Under the pieces are notes generated by a model. It ran no database searches. It saw only the letters and a program-made list of their open reading frames with translations, and was not told the DNA's origin. This document shows positions 1 through 9,971 of a stretch of DNA of 64,000 nt, piece after piece; position 1 is the stretch's first letter; the number at the start of each line of letters is the position of its first letter. The position numbers and the translations under genes were made by a program. Origin of the DNA: Hevea brasiliensis (taxonomy: Eukaryota > Streptophyta > Magnoliopsida > Malpighiales > Euphorbiaceae); contig NC_079504.1 in assembly GCF_030052815.1 (NCBI RefSeq), positions 38,786,039-38,850,038 of the forward strand. The letters run 5' to 3'.

Positions 1-673
1 GTATGTTGTGCACCACTGAGTCCTAGTACTCGTGATGGCTTCTATTCTTTATGCAGATCTGAGACTAGAGGAGCGTGATCGAGTCTTTGAGGTGTGAGGA
101 GCTATGACTTAAAGTCTTCGGGTATAATTTATACCCTAACTGTAAATATTTCTTTTGATGTATGTATTGCATATAAATGTATGGACATGTAAAAATGGGT
201 CTTGAGCAGTTGTATAAAATTTGTATAAAGTTGTAATATATATTATAGTTTGAAATTCTCTTAATGTGAATTTTGTAATGATCATTGGATACTGGATTTG
301 AATTTGAAAGTTGATAAATGTGTTGAGAAATTGTTTGAGATTAAGTTTGAAATTGAAGCAGTTGTTGAGAAAATTTTTAGAAGTGCTTTTTACAGGTATT
401 TGAAGAACTGTTTTCTCAAAATACAGAGGGAACTCTGTCGAAATTTTTATAAAATTTGCGGAAAAATAAAATGGGCTAAAATTTCCAACTAGCTTTCAAC
501 TTAATTACATGTTTAAAATACTTATTAGAAATGCTCACCACTTATCAAAAATAAGAAAATTGTTTTAAAATCCCTTGTAGGGTACTTAATGAGTTATCGG
601 TAGGTGAAGTTCGGTAGTTCATTAGGTATTCTACGGGATCATATTATGCCTTACAGAGGGATAAGGTGTGACA
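1..673 (+). repeat. 5' LTR of element 1, 3' part only
   Basis: Matches the end of the 3' LTR (8888-9564) nearly base for base and ends GTGTGACA just before the primer binding site. Differences cluster at CAG/CTG-rich spots: positions 73-89 differ sharply from 8961-8979, while flanking bases agree. A small open frame at 298-492 recurs at 9189-9383 only because the LTRs are copies; I do not regard it as a gene. Confidence 0.92.
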
Positions 674-681
674 TGTTTTAG

Positions 682-693
682 TGGTATCAGAGC
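682..693 (+). promoter_or_regulatory. Primer binding site, tRNA-iMet type, element 1
   Basis: TGGTATCAGAGC, complementary to the 3' end of plant initiator methionine tRNA, starts 8 bases after the LTR end. This is where minus-strand DNA synthesis is primed. Confidence 0.93.
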
Positions 694-860
694 AAATTTT
701 TGAAGTATGTTTTAACATATAAATTTGTGTCTTTCTTGTTAAGTACAATTGCTCAATGTCCATAATTGTTACATACAGTGCATTACATCATGAATATGAA
801 CTAACGGAGGGAAATCTCCATGTGTTACTTGTTCAGGAGATACCCTAACTTCAGCCTGAA

Positions 861-2091
861 ATGGAAGAAGGGGATCGCTCAGTTGAGCCGTCTGTGGAAG
901 CTGAGGCACAAGAGGAAGCCCCAGCTTTACCAAATGTCAGTGGGTCAGTAGCATTAGCCCCGCAAATGCCGCAGTTTCCTGCACAGTTTGCACAGCAGAT
1001 GGCGGTAATGTTTCAACAAATGGCTGGGGGTATGCCTGTTCAAACTCCACCACAACCACCTGTGGCACAACCACTGCCTCCAGCCAGACAATATGATAAA
1101 CTACTAAAGTATGGGGCTGCAGAATTTAAGGGTACAGTGGACCCTTTAGAGGCAGAGTAATAGCTTGAAAGAATGGATAGAGTATTTAAGAAGTTGCACT
1201 GCCAAGATGAGTTGAAGTTTGAGTATTATGTGTCGCTACTGCAAGGGGATTCATATGATTGGTGGAAGACCATCCCCACGGCTTACTGAACCACGATGTT
1301 GACACAGGATGACTTCATCAGAGAATTCAGACAGAAATACATCCCAGATGCATATGTTGACCAGAAACTGTAAGAATTTTTGAGTCTGAAACAAGGAAAC
1401 CGATCGGTGGCAGAGTATGAGAGAGAGTTCTCCCGCCTGAGTCACTATGCGGGGAGTCTCCTTACTACTAGCAAGGCAAGGTGCAAGAGATTTGAAACGG
1501 GTTTGAAGCCCAGCATAAGGATGCAAGTTGTGGGATTCCGACACAGTAACTTTTCAGAGCTCATGTCTCAAGCACTTGAGTTGGAAAGAATAGAATCAGA
1601 AGCAACCCCAGTCAAAGAAAAATCAAAGAAAGCTGAGAAATCAGACAAAGACAAGGGGGAAAAGCCTGTAGAGCCGAGTTCTGGTGGGACTTCTGGGAAA
1701 AAGAAGAAGTTTAGTGGACCCAGCAGGGGTCGAGGTGGAAGATTTGGTAGGGGCCGATTCTCGAACGAGACCCCTATGTCCAGTCGCATGATCGGCAGGG
1801 TTCACATTCTGCCCACCCTGTGAAACTTGTGGCAAGATTCATAGGGGGGAGTGCTACTAGGCCACTGGAGCCTGCTTTAACTATGGTGGCAAGGGCCATA
1901 TAGCTAAAGACTGTACTAGTGCTCCGAGATATAGTCCAGCTCCTACTACTGCCGAGGGATCTATTCAGAGTCCTGCTCCTAGAGGTTCACAGTCAGTTGG
2001 CAGAGGAAGAGGTAGAGGTAGAGGCACTACTTGAGCGATCGAGCACGATTGGTCATCGGGACAAGGAAGTGCTTCAACCAGAATTTATACA
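861..2091 (+). pseudogene. gag: gag region of element 1 (degenerate)
   Basis: Capsid and nucleocapsid part of the polyprotein. The start at 861 (MEEGDRSVEP) follows the leader and matches the start of the second element at 45052. A Q/P-rich N-terminus precedes the retrotransposon gag domain (FKGTVDPLEAE; YDWWKTIP). Reading stops at two adjacent stop codons from 1158, where the second element reads Gln-Trp, and again near 1287 and 1371. The frame stays readable from 1380 (EFSRLSHYAG) into a K/E-rich then G/R-rich tail. The zinc knuckle at 1873-1914 reads CFNYGGKGHIAKDC: the second Cys of the CCHC pattern is Tyr, a change explained by G to A. The second element keeps CYNCGGTGHFAKDC. No intact Gag can be made from this copy. 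Confidence 0.88.
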
Positions 2092-2976
2092 ATGAGACAG
2101 CGAGAAGAGGCTGAGACTTCTGACGTGGTAGCTGGTATATTCTCTATCTCTGATCAAGAAGTATTTGTATTGTTTGATCCGGGTTCAACTCATTCATATG
2201 TTAGTGCTAGCATAGTTAGTTCACTTGCTGTTCCATGTGTGCAAATGGGTTTTGAAGTGCTAGTAACTAGTCCGTTAGGACAAGAGGTCTGGGTCAACAG
2301 AATTTATAGAGACTGTCCTTTAGTGATCCAAGGACATGTTTTTCCGTCAGACTTGATTGAAATGCCCTTCAGAGAGTATGATATCATCTTAGGCATGGAT
2401 TGGTTAGCCAGACATCATGCCATGATTGACTGTAGACTGAAGACAGTCACTTTTGGTCTCCCTTTATATGGTGATGTGGTAATACACGGAGAGAGGCATT
2501 TATTGCCACCAAACATCATTTCGGCTGCACTAGCCAGAAGGATGATCAGAAAGGGGTGTGAAGCATACTTGGCACATGTGTTAGACACCCAAGTGGGGAA
2601 TCCAGCACTGAGGGACATCCCTACTGTATGTGATTTTCTGGATGTGTTTCCTGATGAATTACCAGGATTACCTCCAGAAAGAGAGGTGCAGTTTGAGATT
2701 GATGTTATGCCTGGTGTGGACCCAATCTCCATAACGCCATATAGAATGGCACCTACAGAATTGAAAGAGTTAAAAGTACAGTTGCAGGAGTTGCTTGACA
2801 AGGGCTTTATCCGCCCTAGTGTGTCACCTTGGGGAGCGCCAGTGTTGTTTGTAAAGAAGAAGGATGGCACTCTCCGGTTATGCATTGACTATCGGCAGTT
2901 GAATAAGGTGACAATAAAGAACAGATATCCATTGCCCCGTATTGATGACTTGTGGTGTTCTCCAAAATTGACCTGA
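2092..2976 (+). pseudogene. pol: Element 1 pol: aspartic protease and N-terminal reverse transcriptase
   Basis: Open for 294 codons. The retropepsin motif is [12 protein letters not shown] near residues 27-38, Asp-Pro-Gly rather than the usual Asp-Ser/Thr-Gly; the second element has the same, so it is a family trait. The RT fingers begin near residue 205 ([13 protein letters not shown]), with [19 protein letters not shown] and YPLPRIDDL. After PRIDDL the frame is lost: compared with the second element around 47101-47140, about 20 bases are missing near 2950, removing the residues between IDDL and the [10 protein letters not shown] block. The RT therefore continues in another frame from 2952. 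The protease would process Gag-Pol. Confidence 0.9.
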
Positions 2977-4283
2977 GATCAGGTTATTATCAGCTAAAAG
3001 TACAAGAGCAGAGTATTCCTAAAAATGCCTTCAAAACCCGCTATGGCCATTATGAATTCCTAGTCATGCCATTCGGGTTAACTAATGCTCCGGCTGCTTT
3101 TATGGATCTGATGAACATTATCTTCAGACCATACCTCGACCAGTTTGTTGTGGTATTTATAGATGATATATTGGTCTATTTGAGGAATGCAGAAGAGCAT
3201 GATAGACATCTGCGGATTGTACTGCAGACTTTGAGAGAGAAACAGCTATATGCCAAATTGTCAAAGTGTGAATTTTGGCTAAAAGAAATATCTTTCTTGG
3301 GGCATGTAGTATCAGACGAGGGCATTAAGGTAGATCCAAGTAAGATTGAAGCTGTCCTTAATTGGAGGCCACCCAGAAATGTCACAAAGATTCGCAATTT
3401 TCTGGGTTTAGCTGGATACTACCGTAGATTTGTGAAGGGATTCTCCATGTTGGCATCTCCATTGACCAAGTTGCTTAGAAAAGATGTAAAATTTCAGTGG
3501 ACGGATAAATGCCAACAGAGTTTTGATGAATTGAAGAGATGTTTGACAGAGGCTCCAGTCCTGACTTTACCTACACCGGGTAAAGAATACACCGTTTACA
3601 GTGATGCTTCTCACAATGGGTTAGGCTGTGTATTGATGCAAGATCGAAATGTCATTACCTATGCATCACGCCAGCTAAAACCGCATGAGAGAAATTATCC
3701 AACACATGATTTGGAGCTTGCAGCTATTGTGTTTGCTCTCAAGATCTGGAGACACTATTTGTATGGGGAAAAGTGTTACATCTATACAGATCATAAGAGT
3801 TTGAAGTATTTGGGCACCCAGAAAGAGTTGAATTTGAGACAGAGGAGATGGTTAGAGTTGATAAAAGACTATGATTGTCTGATAGACTATCAGCCAGGGA
3901 AAGCTAATGTTGTGGCTGATGCCTTAAGTCGTAAGACTATGGCAAGTCTACGGGTTACTCCTTTATCTTTGGTACATGAGTTGAGATTATTGCATGCCAG
4001 CTTAGAGATTAATGATGATGGGCAGAAAGCAGTTGCATGGCATGTACAGCCAGTGTTGATTGATCAGATTAGAATGGCAGCTCAGAATGATCAGAAGTAT
4101 CAGAAGTTGATGGAAGAAGTCCAACAGGGCAAGAAACCAGAATTCTCAATCAGAGATGACGGTCTACTGCTACACCAGGGCAGAATATGTGTTCCCAATG
4201 ATGTTGAATTGAGGAAGATCATTTTGAAAGAAGCACATGAGTCCCCTTTTGCCATGCACCCTGGTGGCACAAAAAATGTATAG
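2952..4283 (+). pseudogene. pol: Element 1 pol: reverse transcriptase core, RNase H, integrase zinc domain
   Basis: 443 codons in the second pol frame. [15 protein letters not shown] is RT block [14 protein letters not shown] the following block, and [10 protein letters not shown] the catalytic box with both aspartates present. The thumb/connection has [15 protein letters not shown]. RNase H follows: [31 protein letters not shown] and [10 protein letters not shown], with the expected acidic residues, then the ADALSRK tail. The integrase zinc-binding domain begins near [11 protein letters not shown], where the frame ends in TAG at 4279; the same domain continues in the overlapping frame 4237-4431 with the CLTCQQVK cysteines. 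Copies RNA to DNA and removes the RNA strand. Confidence 0.92.
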
Positions 4284-5487
4284 AGGGCTAAAGAAGCATT
4301 ACTGGTGGATGGGTATGAAACGAGATGTGGCAGAGTTTGTATCCAAATGCCTAACTTGTCAGCAAGTGAAGGCAGAGCATCAAGTACCTACTAGGTTGTT
4401 ACATCCACTACCAGTACTAGAATGGAAATAGGAGAGAATAACGATGGATTTTGTGATGGGACTTCCGAGGACACAGAAGAGTCATGATGCAGTTTGGGTC
4501 ATTGTTGACAGATTGACTAAATCTGCTTATTTTTTGCCAGTCCGGATGGATTATAGTTTGGAAAGATTGGCCAAGTTATACATCGATGAGATTGTGAGAC
4601 TGCATGGAGTGCCAGTATCCATCGTGTCAGACAGAGATCCTAGGTTCACTTCTAGATTCTGGGGTAGTCTTCAGAGAGCCCTAGGAACTAAATTGAACTT
4701 CAGTACTGCATTCCACCCACAGACAGATGGCCAGTCTAAGAGGGTAATTCAGATCTTGGAGGACATGCTACGGGCTTGTGTGATTGAGTTTGAGGGTAGT
4801 TGGGATATACACTTGCCTTTGATTGAGTTTGCTTACAACAACAGCTACCAATCAAGCATTGGGATGCCTCCATATGAAGCTTTGTATGGCAGGAAATGTA
4901 GAACCCCGTTGTGTTGGGATGACGTGGGTGAAAGAAAGATGATTGGACCCGAAATCGTTCAGCAAACTAAAGAGAAAATCAGGGTGATTAGAGGTCGACT
5001 TAAGACTGCATCAGACCGTCAGAAGTCCTACATTGATATGAAAAAAAGGGATATTGAGTATGCAGTGGGTGAGAAAGTTTTCCTCAAGGTTTCTCCTTGG
5101 AAGAGAATTATGAGATTCGGCAGAAAGGGAAAACTGAGTCCTCGTTTCATTGGGCCATATGAGGTTCTGGAAAAAGTGGGTCCTTTGGCATATCGGTTGG
5201 CACTACCTCCAGAGTTGGAAAAGATACATAATGTCTTCCTTGTGTCTATGTTGAGGAGATATCGATCAGACCCATCTCATGTACTACTAGTAGAGGAAAT
5301 TGAAGTAAATCCAGACCTCACATATGAAGAAGAACCCATAGAGATTCTGGCTTATGAGTTGAAGCAGCTACGGAACAAGCAGATACCGTTGGTAAAAGTG
5401 TTGTGGAACCATCATTCGGGCCAAGAAGCTACTTGGGAACGAGAGGAGGACATGAGGAGACAACACCCACAGCTGTTCAAAGGTTGA
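4237..5487 (+). pseudogene. pol: Element 1 pol: integrase core and chromodomain-like C-terminus
   Basis: The zinc-binding part ends at a TAG (4429-4431) where the family has Trp, then the core resumes at 4444 (MDFVMGLPR). The first two catalytic aspartates are present ([18 protein letters not shown]). The third, 35 residues after the second, should be Glu in TDGQSE but codon 4738-4740 is AAG (Lys), a single G to A change. The GPY/F-like segment (FIGPYEVLEKVGPLAYRLAL) follows. The last 60 residues (PIEILAYELKQLRNKQIPLV, then VLWNHHSGQEATWERE) fit the chromodomain of Tekay-type elements, thought to guide insertion into heterochromatin. With Lys at the catalytic position this integrase should be inactive. 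Confidence 0.92.
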
Positions 5488-5520
5488 TACCAGGTAAAAT
5501 TTCGAGACGAAAATTATTTT

Positions 5521-5531
5521 AAGGGGGGGAG
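5521..5531 (+). promoter_or_regulatory. Polypurine tract, element 1
   Basis: AAGGGGGGGAG lies 3 bases before the 3' LTR and 34 bases after the pol stop. RNase H leaves this RNA as primer for plus-strand synthesis. Confidence 0.9.
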
Positions 5532-5534
5532 AAT

Positions 5535-8500
5535 TGTAACACCCTTATTGGTATAGCCTGGTATATTTCACTATTCCGGTGACCGGTGTCGGTCCGGACA
5601 ATTAAGGAGATTAGAGCCACACTTAAGACAACTTGAGAAGCCATAAACACAAATAATTAGTAATGTTTAATTAGTTAACTATAAATAAGAAAAAGCAGAA
5701 CATAAGAGGTTAAACGAAATGAGAGTCACAATGATGAGTGACTTCCTCAAGAACGATCACAAGTCATTTTAAACTCAAATTTCGAAAAGTAAAAGTGACG
5801 CGGTCCTTAGGACCCTTATGAACACAAAGTGGAAAAGAGAAAATCATGAAAAAGAACTATTAAGCTACCAAATAATTAGGTCGTGAGCGGAAGAAATATT
5901 AGATTATTTACAAACCAGGATGAATCAAGTAGGGGCAATTTGGTCAATTGACCCCGAGAGCTGACTCCTGACCTAACTGTCAAATAAAAATGGAGAAAAG
6001 AAAATTTCGGAATCGAGAATTAAATTAAAGAACTAATAGAAAAAAATAAATAAAGAAAAAGAAAGAAGATGGAAAAGTCAAAGGTGATGACATCATGAAT
6101 GTTGTCATAAAGAAATTAATTAGTTGAATTATTAATTTGGGATTTGTGGTCTTCCATAAGATAAAGATAAGAAAAGAAAAAAAAAATTTAAAAACCTCAT
6201 TTCCTTCTTCCATTGTGCCGCCCCATTTTCTTCCCAAAAACCTCCATGAATTCTCTTCATCTAAGCTTACATCTAAGCTTGAATTCCTTCACCCAATTTA
6301 CATAACTTCCCTAAAAACTCTACTAAAGTTTGTTATTACTACTTAAGAAGGAGATTACAAGAAGAAAGAAGAGCAAAAGTTAGGGTTTTGAAGATTTAAG
6401 AAAGGTTAGTGTGCTAACTTATTATTTTACTTCTTTAAATGCATATGCAATGGTTGAAATGAGCTTAGGATTAAGGAAATGAAATAAAAATATAGGGGAA
6501 GGACAAACTGAATTTTTGGCCAGCTTGAAGGGAGTATGAATTGCATGAATTTAAAGGGTTTGAATGAGAATAAAAACCTTAATTAGTTGAATGATGATAG
6601 TTTAGAACTTTGAAATTGTTAATGGTAACAAAGTTGTGAGTTTAGGGTTTGAATGTTAGGGTTTGTGAACCAAATTTTGGAGAAATGCATAAATGATATC
6701 TTTGACCAATTGTGGACTGAAAAATGGTCAATAATGACCAAAGGAAATGTATGGGAATTGTTAGAATGGAAGACAAATTCATAGGTCAATTGGTCATGCT
6801 GCTGGAAGCATGACCAAACCTACTTTGAAGGACCAAAACGGGAATTTTACAAGCTCAATTGATATGCCACCAATTGGGGATGAAAATAGACAAAATAGGG
6901 TACAATTTTCATCAAGGAACCATGCCCAAAAACTGACCAAAACTTAGTGCAACAATTGACCAAAGTGAAATGAGAGCAGGCTGCCACTGCACCAAACTGA
7001 CCAAATAAACAGAACTGTTCATTTGGTCATAATTGAGCTAGACAGGTCAAATTGACCTGAAATTTTACCAGAAATTAGATAAGATATATATCTAAAACTT
7101 TCATGAAGAACACAACCCCAAATTATGCCATTAACCCATTCAAATTATTGAGCAAAGTTGAGTTACTGTACCTGCGATTTTGCAGAATTCCATTTGAGCA
7201 GTAATGTTTGAAGGGCTATAACTCTCTCTAGGAAACTCAGATTTAGGTGATTCTTGAACCGATGAAAACCTAAGACATAGTAGAACATTTCATATGAAGA
7301 AAGTTAGACCAAATTATGAATTTAACTTGATCAAATTACTGAACAAAGTTGGACCAAAAATCTGCTAGAACCAAAATCTCAGCATGAACAGTGCACGTGA
7401 ACAGTAATTATATTTTGGCTATAACTTGAGCTACAAAACTCCGATTGGGGTGATCCAAAAATGAGAATACACTTAAGACAATAAGAAACATTTTCTGTGA
7501 AGGAAGTTTTGCGAAATTCCAATAGTAGATTGACCAATGGAACAGTGCAACTTCGGAGCACCAAAATCGAAAATTGGCAATTTTGCCAAAATGACCTAAG
7601 CTTTGAGAAAATGACCAAAACCAAAAAGTTTAATGACCAAAATGTGGTATGTAGGTGAAGTTGGAGTTCCCATACCTATTAACCCTTAGAAAGTCAACTA
7701 TTTGACTTGAATAGTGTAGTAAATAGTAACCCGAAACGGTTGATCAAATTACTGAACAAAGTTGGACCAAAAATCTGCCAGAACCAAAATCTCAGCATGA
7801 ACAGTTCACGTGAACAGTAATTGTATTTTGGCTATAACTTGAGCTACAAAACTCCGATTGGGGTGATCCAAAAATGAGAATACACTTAAGACAATAAGGA
7901 ACATTTTCTGTGAAGAAAGTTTTGCCAAATTCCAACAGTAGATTGACCAATGGAACAGTGCAACTTTGGAGCACCAAAACTGAAAATTGGCAATTTTGCC
8001 AAAATGACTTGAGCTTTGAGAAAATGACCAAAACCAACAAGTTTAATGAGCAAAATGTGGTATGTGGGTGAAGTTGGAGTTCCCATACCTATTAAGTCTT
8101 AGAAAGTCAACTATTTGACTTGAATAGTGTAGTGAATAGTAACCCGAAACACAAAATTTCGAGAACGTTGAATTTAACACGTTAGAACTAGGTAAATGTG
8201 AAGCTAAATTTATTTTGGGTTTGTGTTAAGTTCTAGTACTGAAACATTGTAAAATTGTGTGTTTCAGTTGAAAAGAATATCGGGAAGGAACCCGAGGAAC
8301 CGAGTCGAGGCTAAGGGACGACTCGCTTGAGGTTTGTGCACAACATCTCCATGCTTTAAAATTCATTGATTAAGTGAACGAAATATGTATTTTATTTGTG
8401 ATTTGGGATTGTTGAAAGTTTATTTGTGACATTATTTATGATGTTTTGATTTAAACTGTGAAAGTTATTGTGTATATTTGAAATGACAATGTTTAGCAAA

Positions 8501-9564
8501 TTGTTAAGATAAGTTTTGAAACCACAGTGTCATGACCATATATTTGAACACCTCACTAGCACGACTAGTGGGGGTAATTAGTTTCGAATTTTGATTCCTT
8601 CTCTGGAGGAGTGTTGAGGTGTGCCAGTAGAAGAGGATGTGAATGGATATCCATATATTTGAGCTAGCTAGCCTTGTGATGTGATTTCTCTTTAGCCTCT
8701 GGCTATTGAGATTCTATTTGTTTCGAATGGCATGATTTAACTGTGGGTTTTATGAAATGTGTTTTGATACTTCGAAATGAACGTGGTTTGCATTAAAATC
8801 TCATAATTCATGTTTTGTGTTTAATGCTCATGTTTAGTCAAATTTTTGAATAAATAAGATTTTATTTTTGCATAAAGACTATTTTAGTATGTTGTGCACC
8901 ACTGAGTCCTAGTACTCAGCGATGGCTTCTATTGCTGTCGCAGATACAGGGACTAGAGGAGCAGCAGACTGAGCTGCTGAGGTGTGAGGAGCTAACAGCT
9001 TAAAGTCTTCGGGTATAATTTATACCCTAACTGTAAATATTTCTTTTGATGTATGTATTGCATATAAATGTATGGACATGTAAAAATGGGTCTTGAGCAG
9101 TTGTATATAATTTGTATAAAGTTGTAATATATATTGTAGTTTGAAATTCTCTTAATGTGAATTTTGTAATGATCATTGGATACTGGATTTGAAATTGAAA
9201 GTTAATAAATGTGTTGAGAAATTATTTGAGATTGAGTTTGAAATTGAAGCAGTTGTTGAGAAAATTTTTAGAAGTGCTTTTTACAGGTATTTGAAGAACT
9301 GTTTTCTCAAAATACAGAGGGAACTCTATCGAAATTTTTATAAAATTTGCGGAAAAATAAAATGGGCTAAAATTTCCAACTAGCTTTCAACTTAATTACA
9401 TGTTTATAATACTTATTAGAAATGCTCACCACTTATCAAAAATAAGAAAATTGTTTTAAAATCCCTTGTAGGGTACTTAATGAGTTATCGGTAGGTGAGG
9501 TTCAGTAGTTCATTAGGTATTCTACGGGATCATGTTATGCCTTACAGAGGGGTAAGGTGTGACA
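5535..9564 (+). repeat. 3' LTR of element 1 (4.0 kb)
   Basis: Starts TGTAACACCC right after the polypurine tract and ends GTGTGACA. At 4030 bp it is long even for Tekay-type elements. It shares an architecture with the other gypsy LTRs here: an early GATGAGTGAC-like segment, a stretch rich in TGACCAAA, and a late GTGCACCACTGAG block. A 412-bp tandem duplication accounts for part of the length. No supportable gene lies inside; open frames here are short or mirror the duplication. Confidence 0.9.
7328..8150 (+). repeat. 412-bp tandem duplication inside the 3' LTR of element 1
   Basis: Both copies (7328-7739 and 7740-8150) begin TTGATCAAATTACTGAAC and end GTAACCCGAAAC. They differ at scattered single positions. 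Two similar minus-strand open frames (7379-7624, 7792-8040) are by-products. The 5' LTR equivalent is outside the window, so whether the duplication predates insertion cannot be seen. Confidence 0.9.
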
Positions 9565-9971
9565 CTTTGCATATAGAAGAATGCCTTTTAGTCTTTGTAA
9601 TGCCCCTGCTACTTTTCAAAGATGCATGATGGCTATTGTTTCTGATTACATTGAAAATATTATGGAAGTTTTTATGGACAATTTTTCTGTCTATGGAACT
9701 ATGTTTGATGAATGCCTAGCTAACTTATCCAAAGTGTTGCAAAGATGTGAAGAATCAAACCTGGTTCTAAATTGGAAAAAATGTCACTTCATGTAAGGAA
9801 AGGTAAAAGTTAAAGTTGACAAGGCAAAAATTGAAATTGTTGAAAAGATGCCACCACCGATATTAGTCAAGGGAGTGCAAAGCTTTTTGGGACATGTAGG
9901 CTTCTATAGAAGATTTATTAAAGATTTTTCCAAAATAGCTAAGCCACTGACTAACTTCTTAAGTCAAGATG
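9565..9971 (+). pseudogene. pol: Athila-type gypsy pol fragment: reverse transcriptase
   Basis: Resumes mid-domain right after element 1 (FAYRRMPFSLCNAPATFQRC), the RT block before the catalytic box. The box reads VFMDNFSVYG: the second Asp of the family's MDD motif is Asn (codon 9680-9682), which should abolish polymerase activity. The frame stops at 9797 (HFM, then TAA), and about a dozen codons are missing before VDKAKIEIVEKMPPP. The segment ends FSKIAKPLTNFLSQDV at the AGATG (9967-9971) that is the target duplication of the solo LTR. The downstream half of the same polyprotein is at 24332-26162. Gag and early pol must lie left of the window. Confidence 0.9.

Larger units (their letters stand above)
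1..9564 (+). mobile_element. Ty3/gypsy Tekay-type chromovirus element 1, 5' end outside window
   Basis: LTR retrotransposon read left to right as partial 5' LTR (1-673), tRNA-iMet primer binding site (682-693), gag, protease, reverse transcriptase, RNase H, integrase with a C-terminal chromodomain-like tail, polypurine tract (5521-5531) and 3' LTR (5535-9564). Domain order and the tail after integrase place it in the Tekay/Del chromoviruses. The 3' LTR starts TGTAACACCC and ends GTGTGACA. The next bases, CTTTG, are the expected right copy of the 5-bp target duplication; the left copy is outside the window. It interrupts an Athila RT, which resumes at once after 9564. The first 673 bases match 8888-9564 closely, so insertion looks recent, yet the coding region has several stops and cannot be autonomous as printed. 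Confidence 0.93.

Noticed and set aside
298..492. Small Lys/Glu-rich open frame, repeated at 9189-9383
   Set aside because: Lies in the LTR of element 1; its repetition follows from LTR identity and it has no domain.
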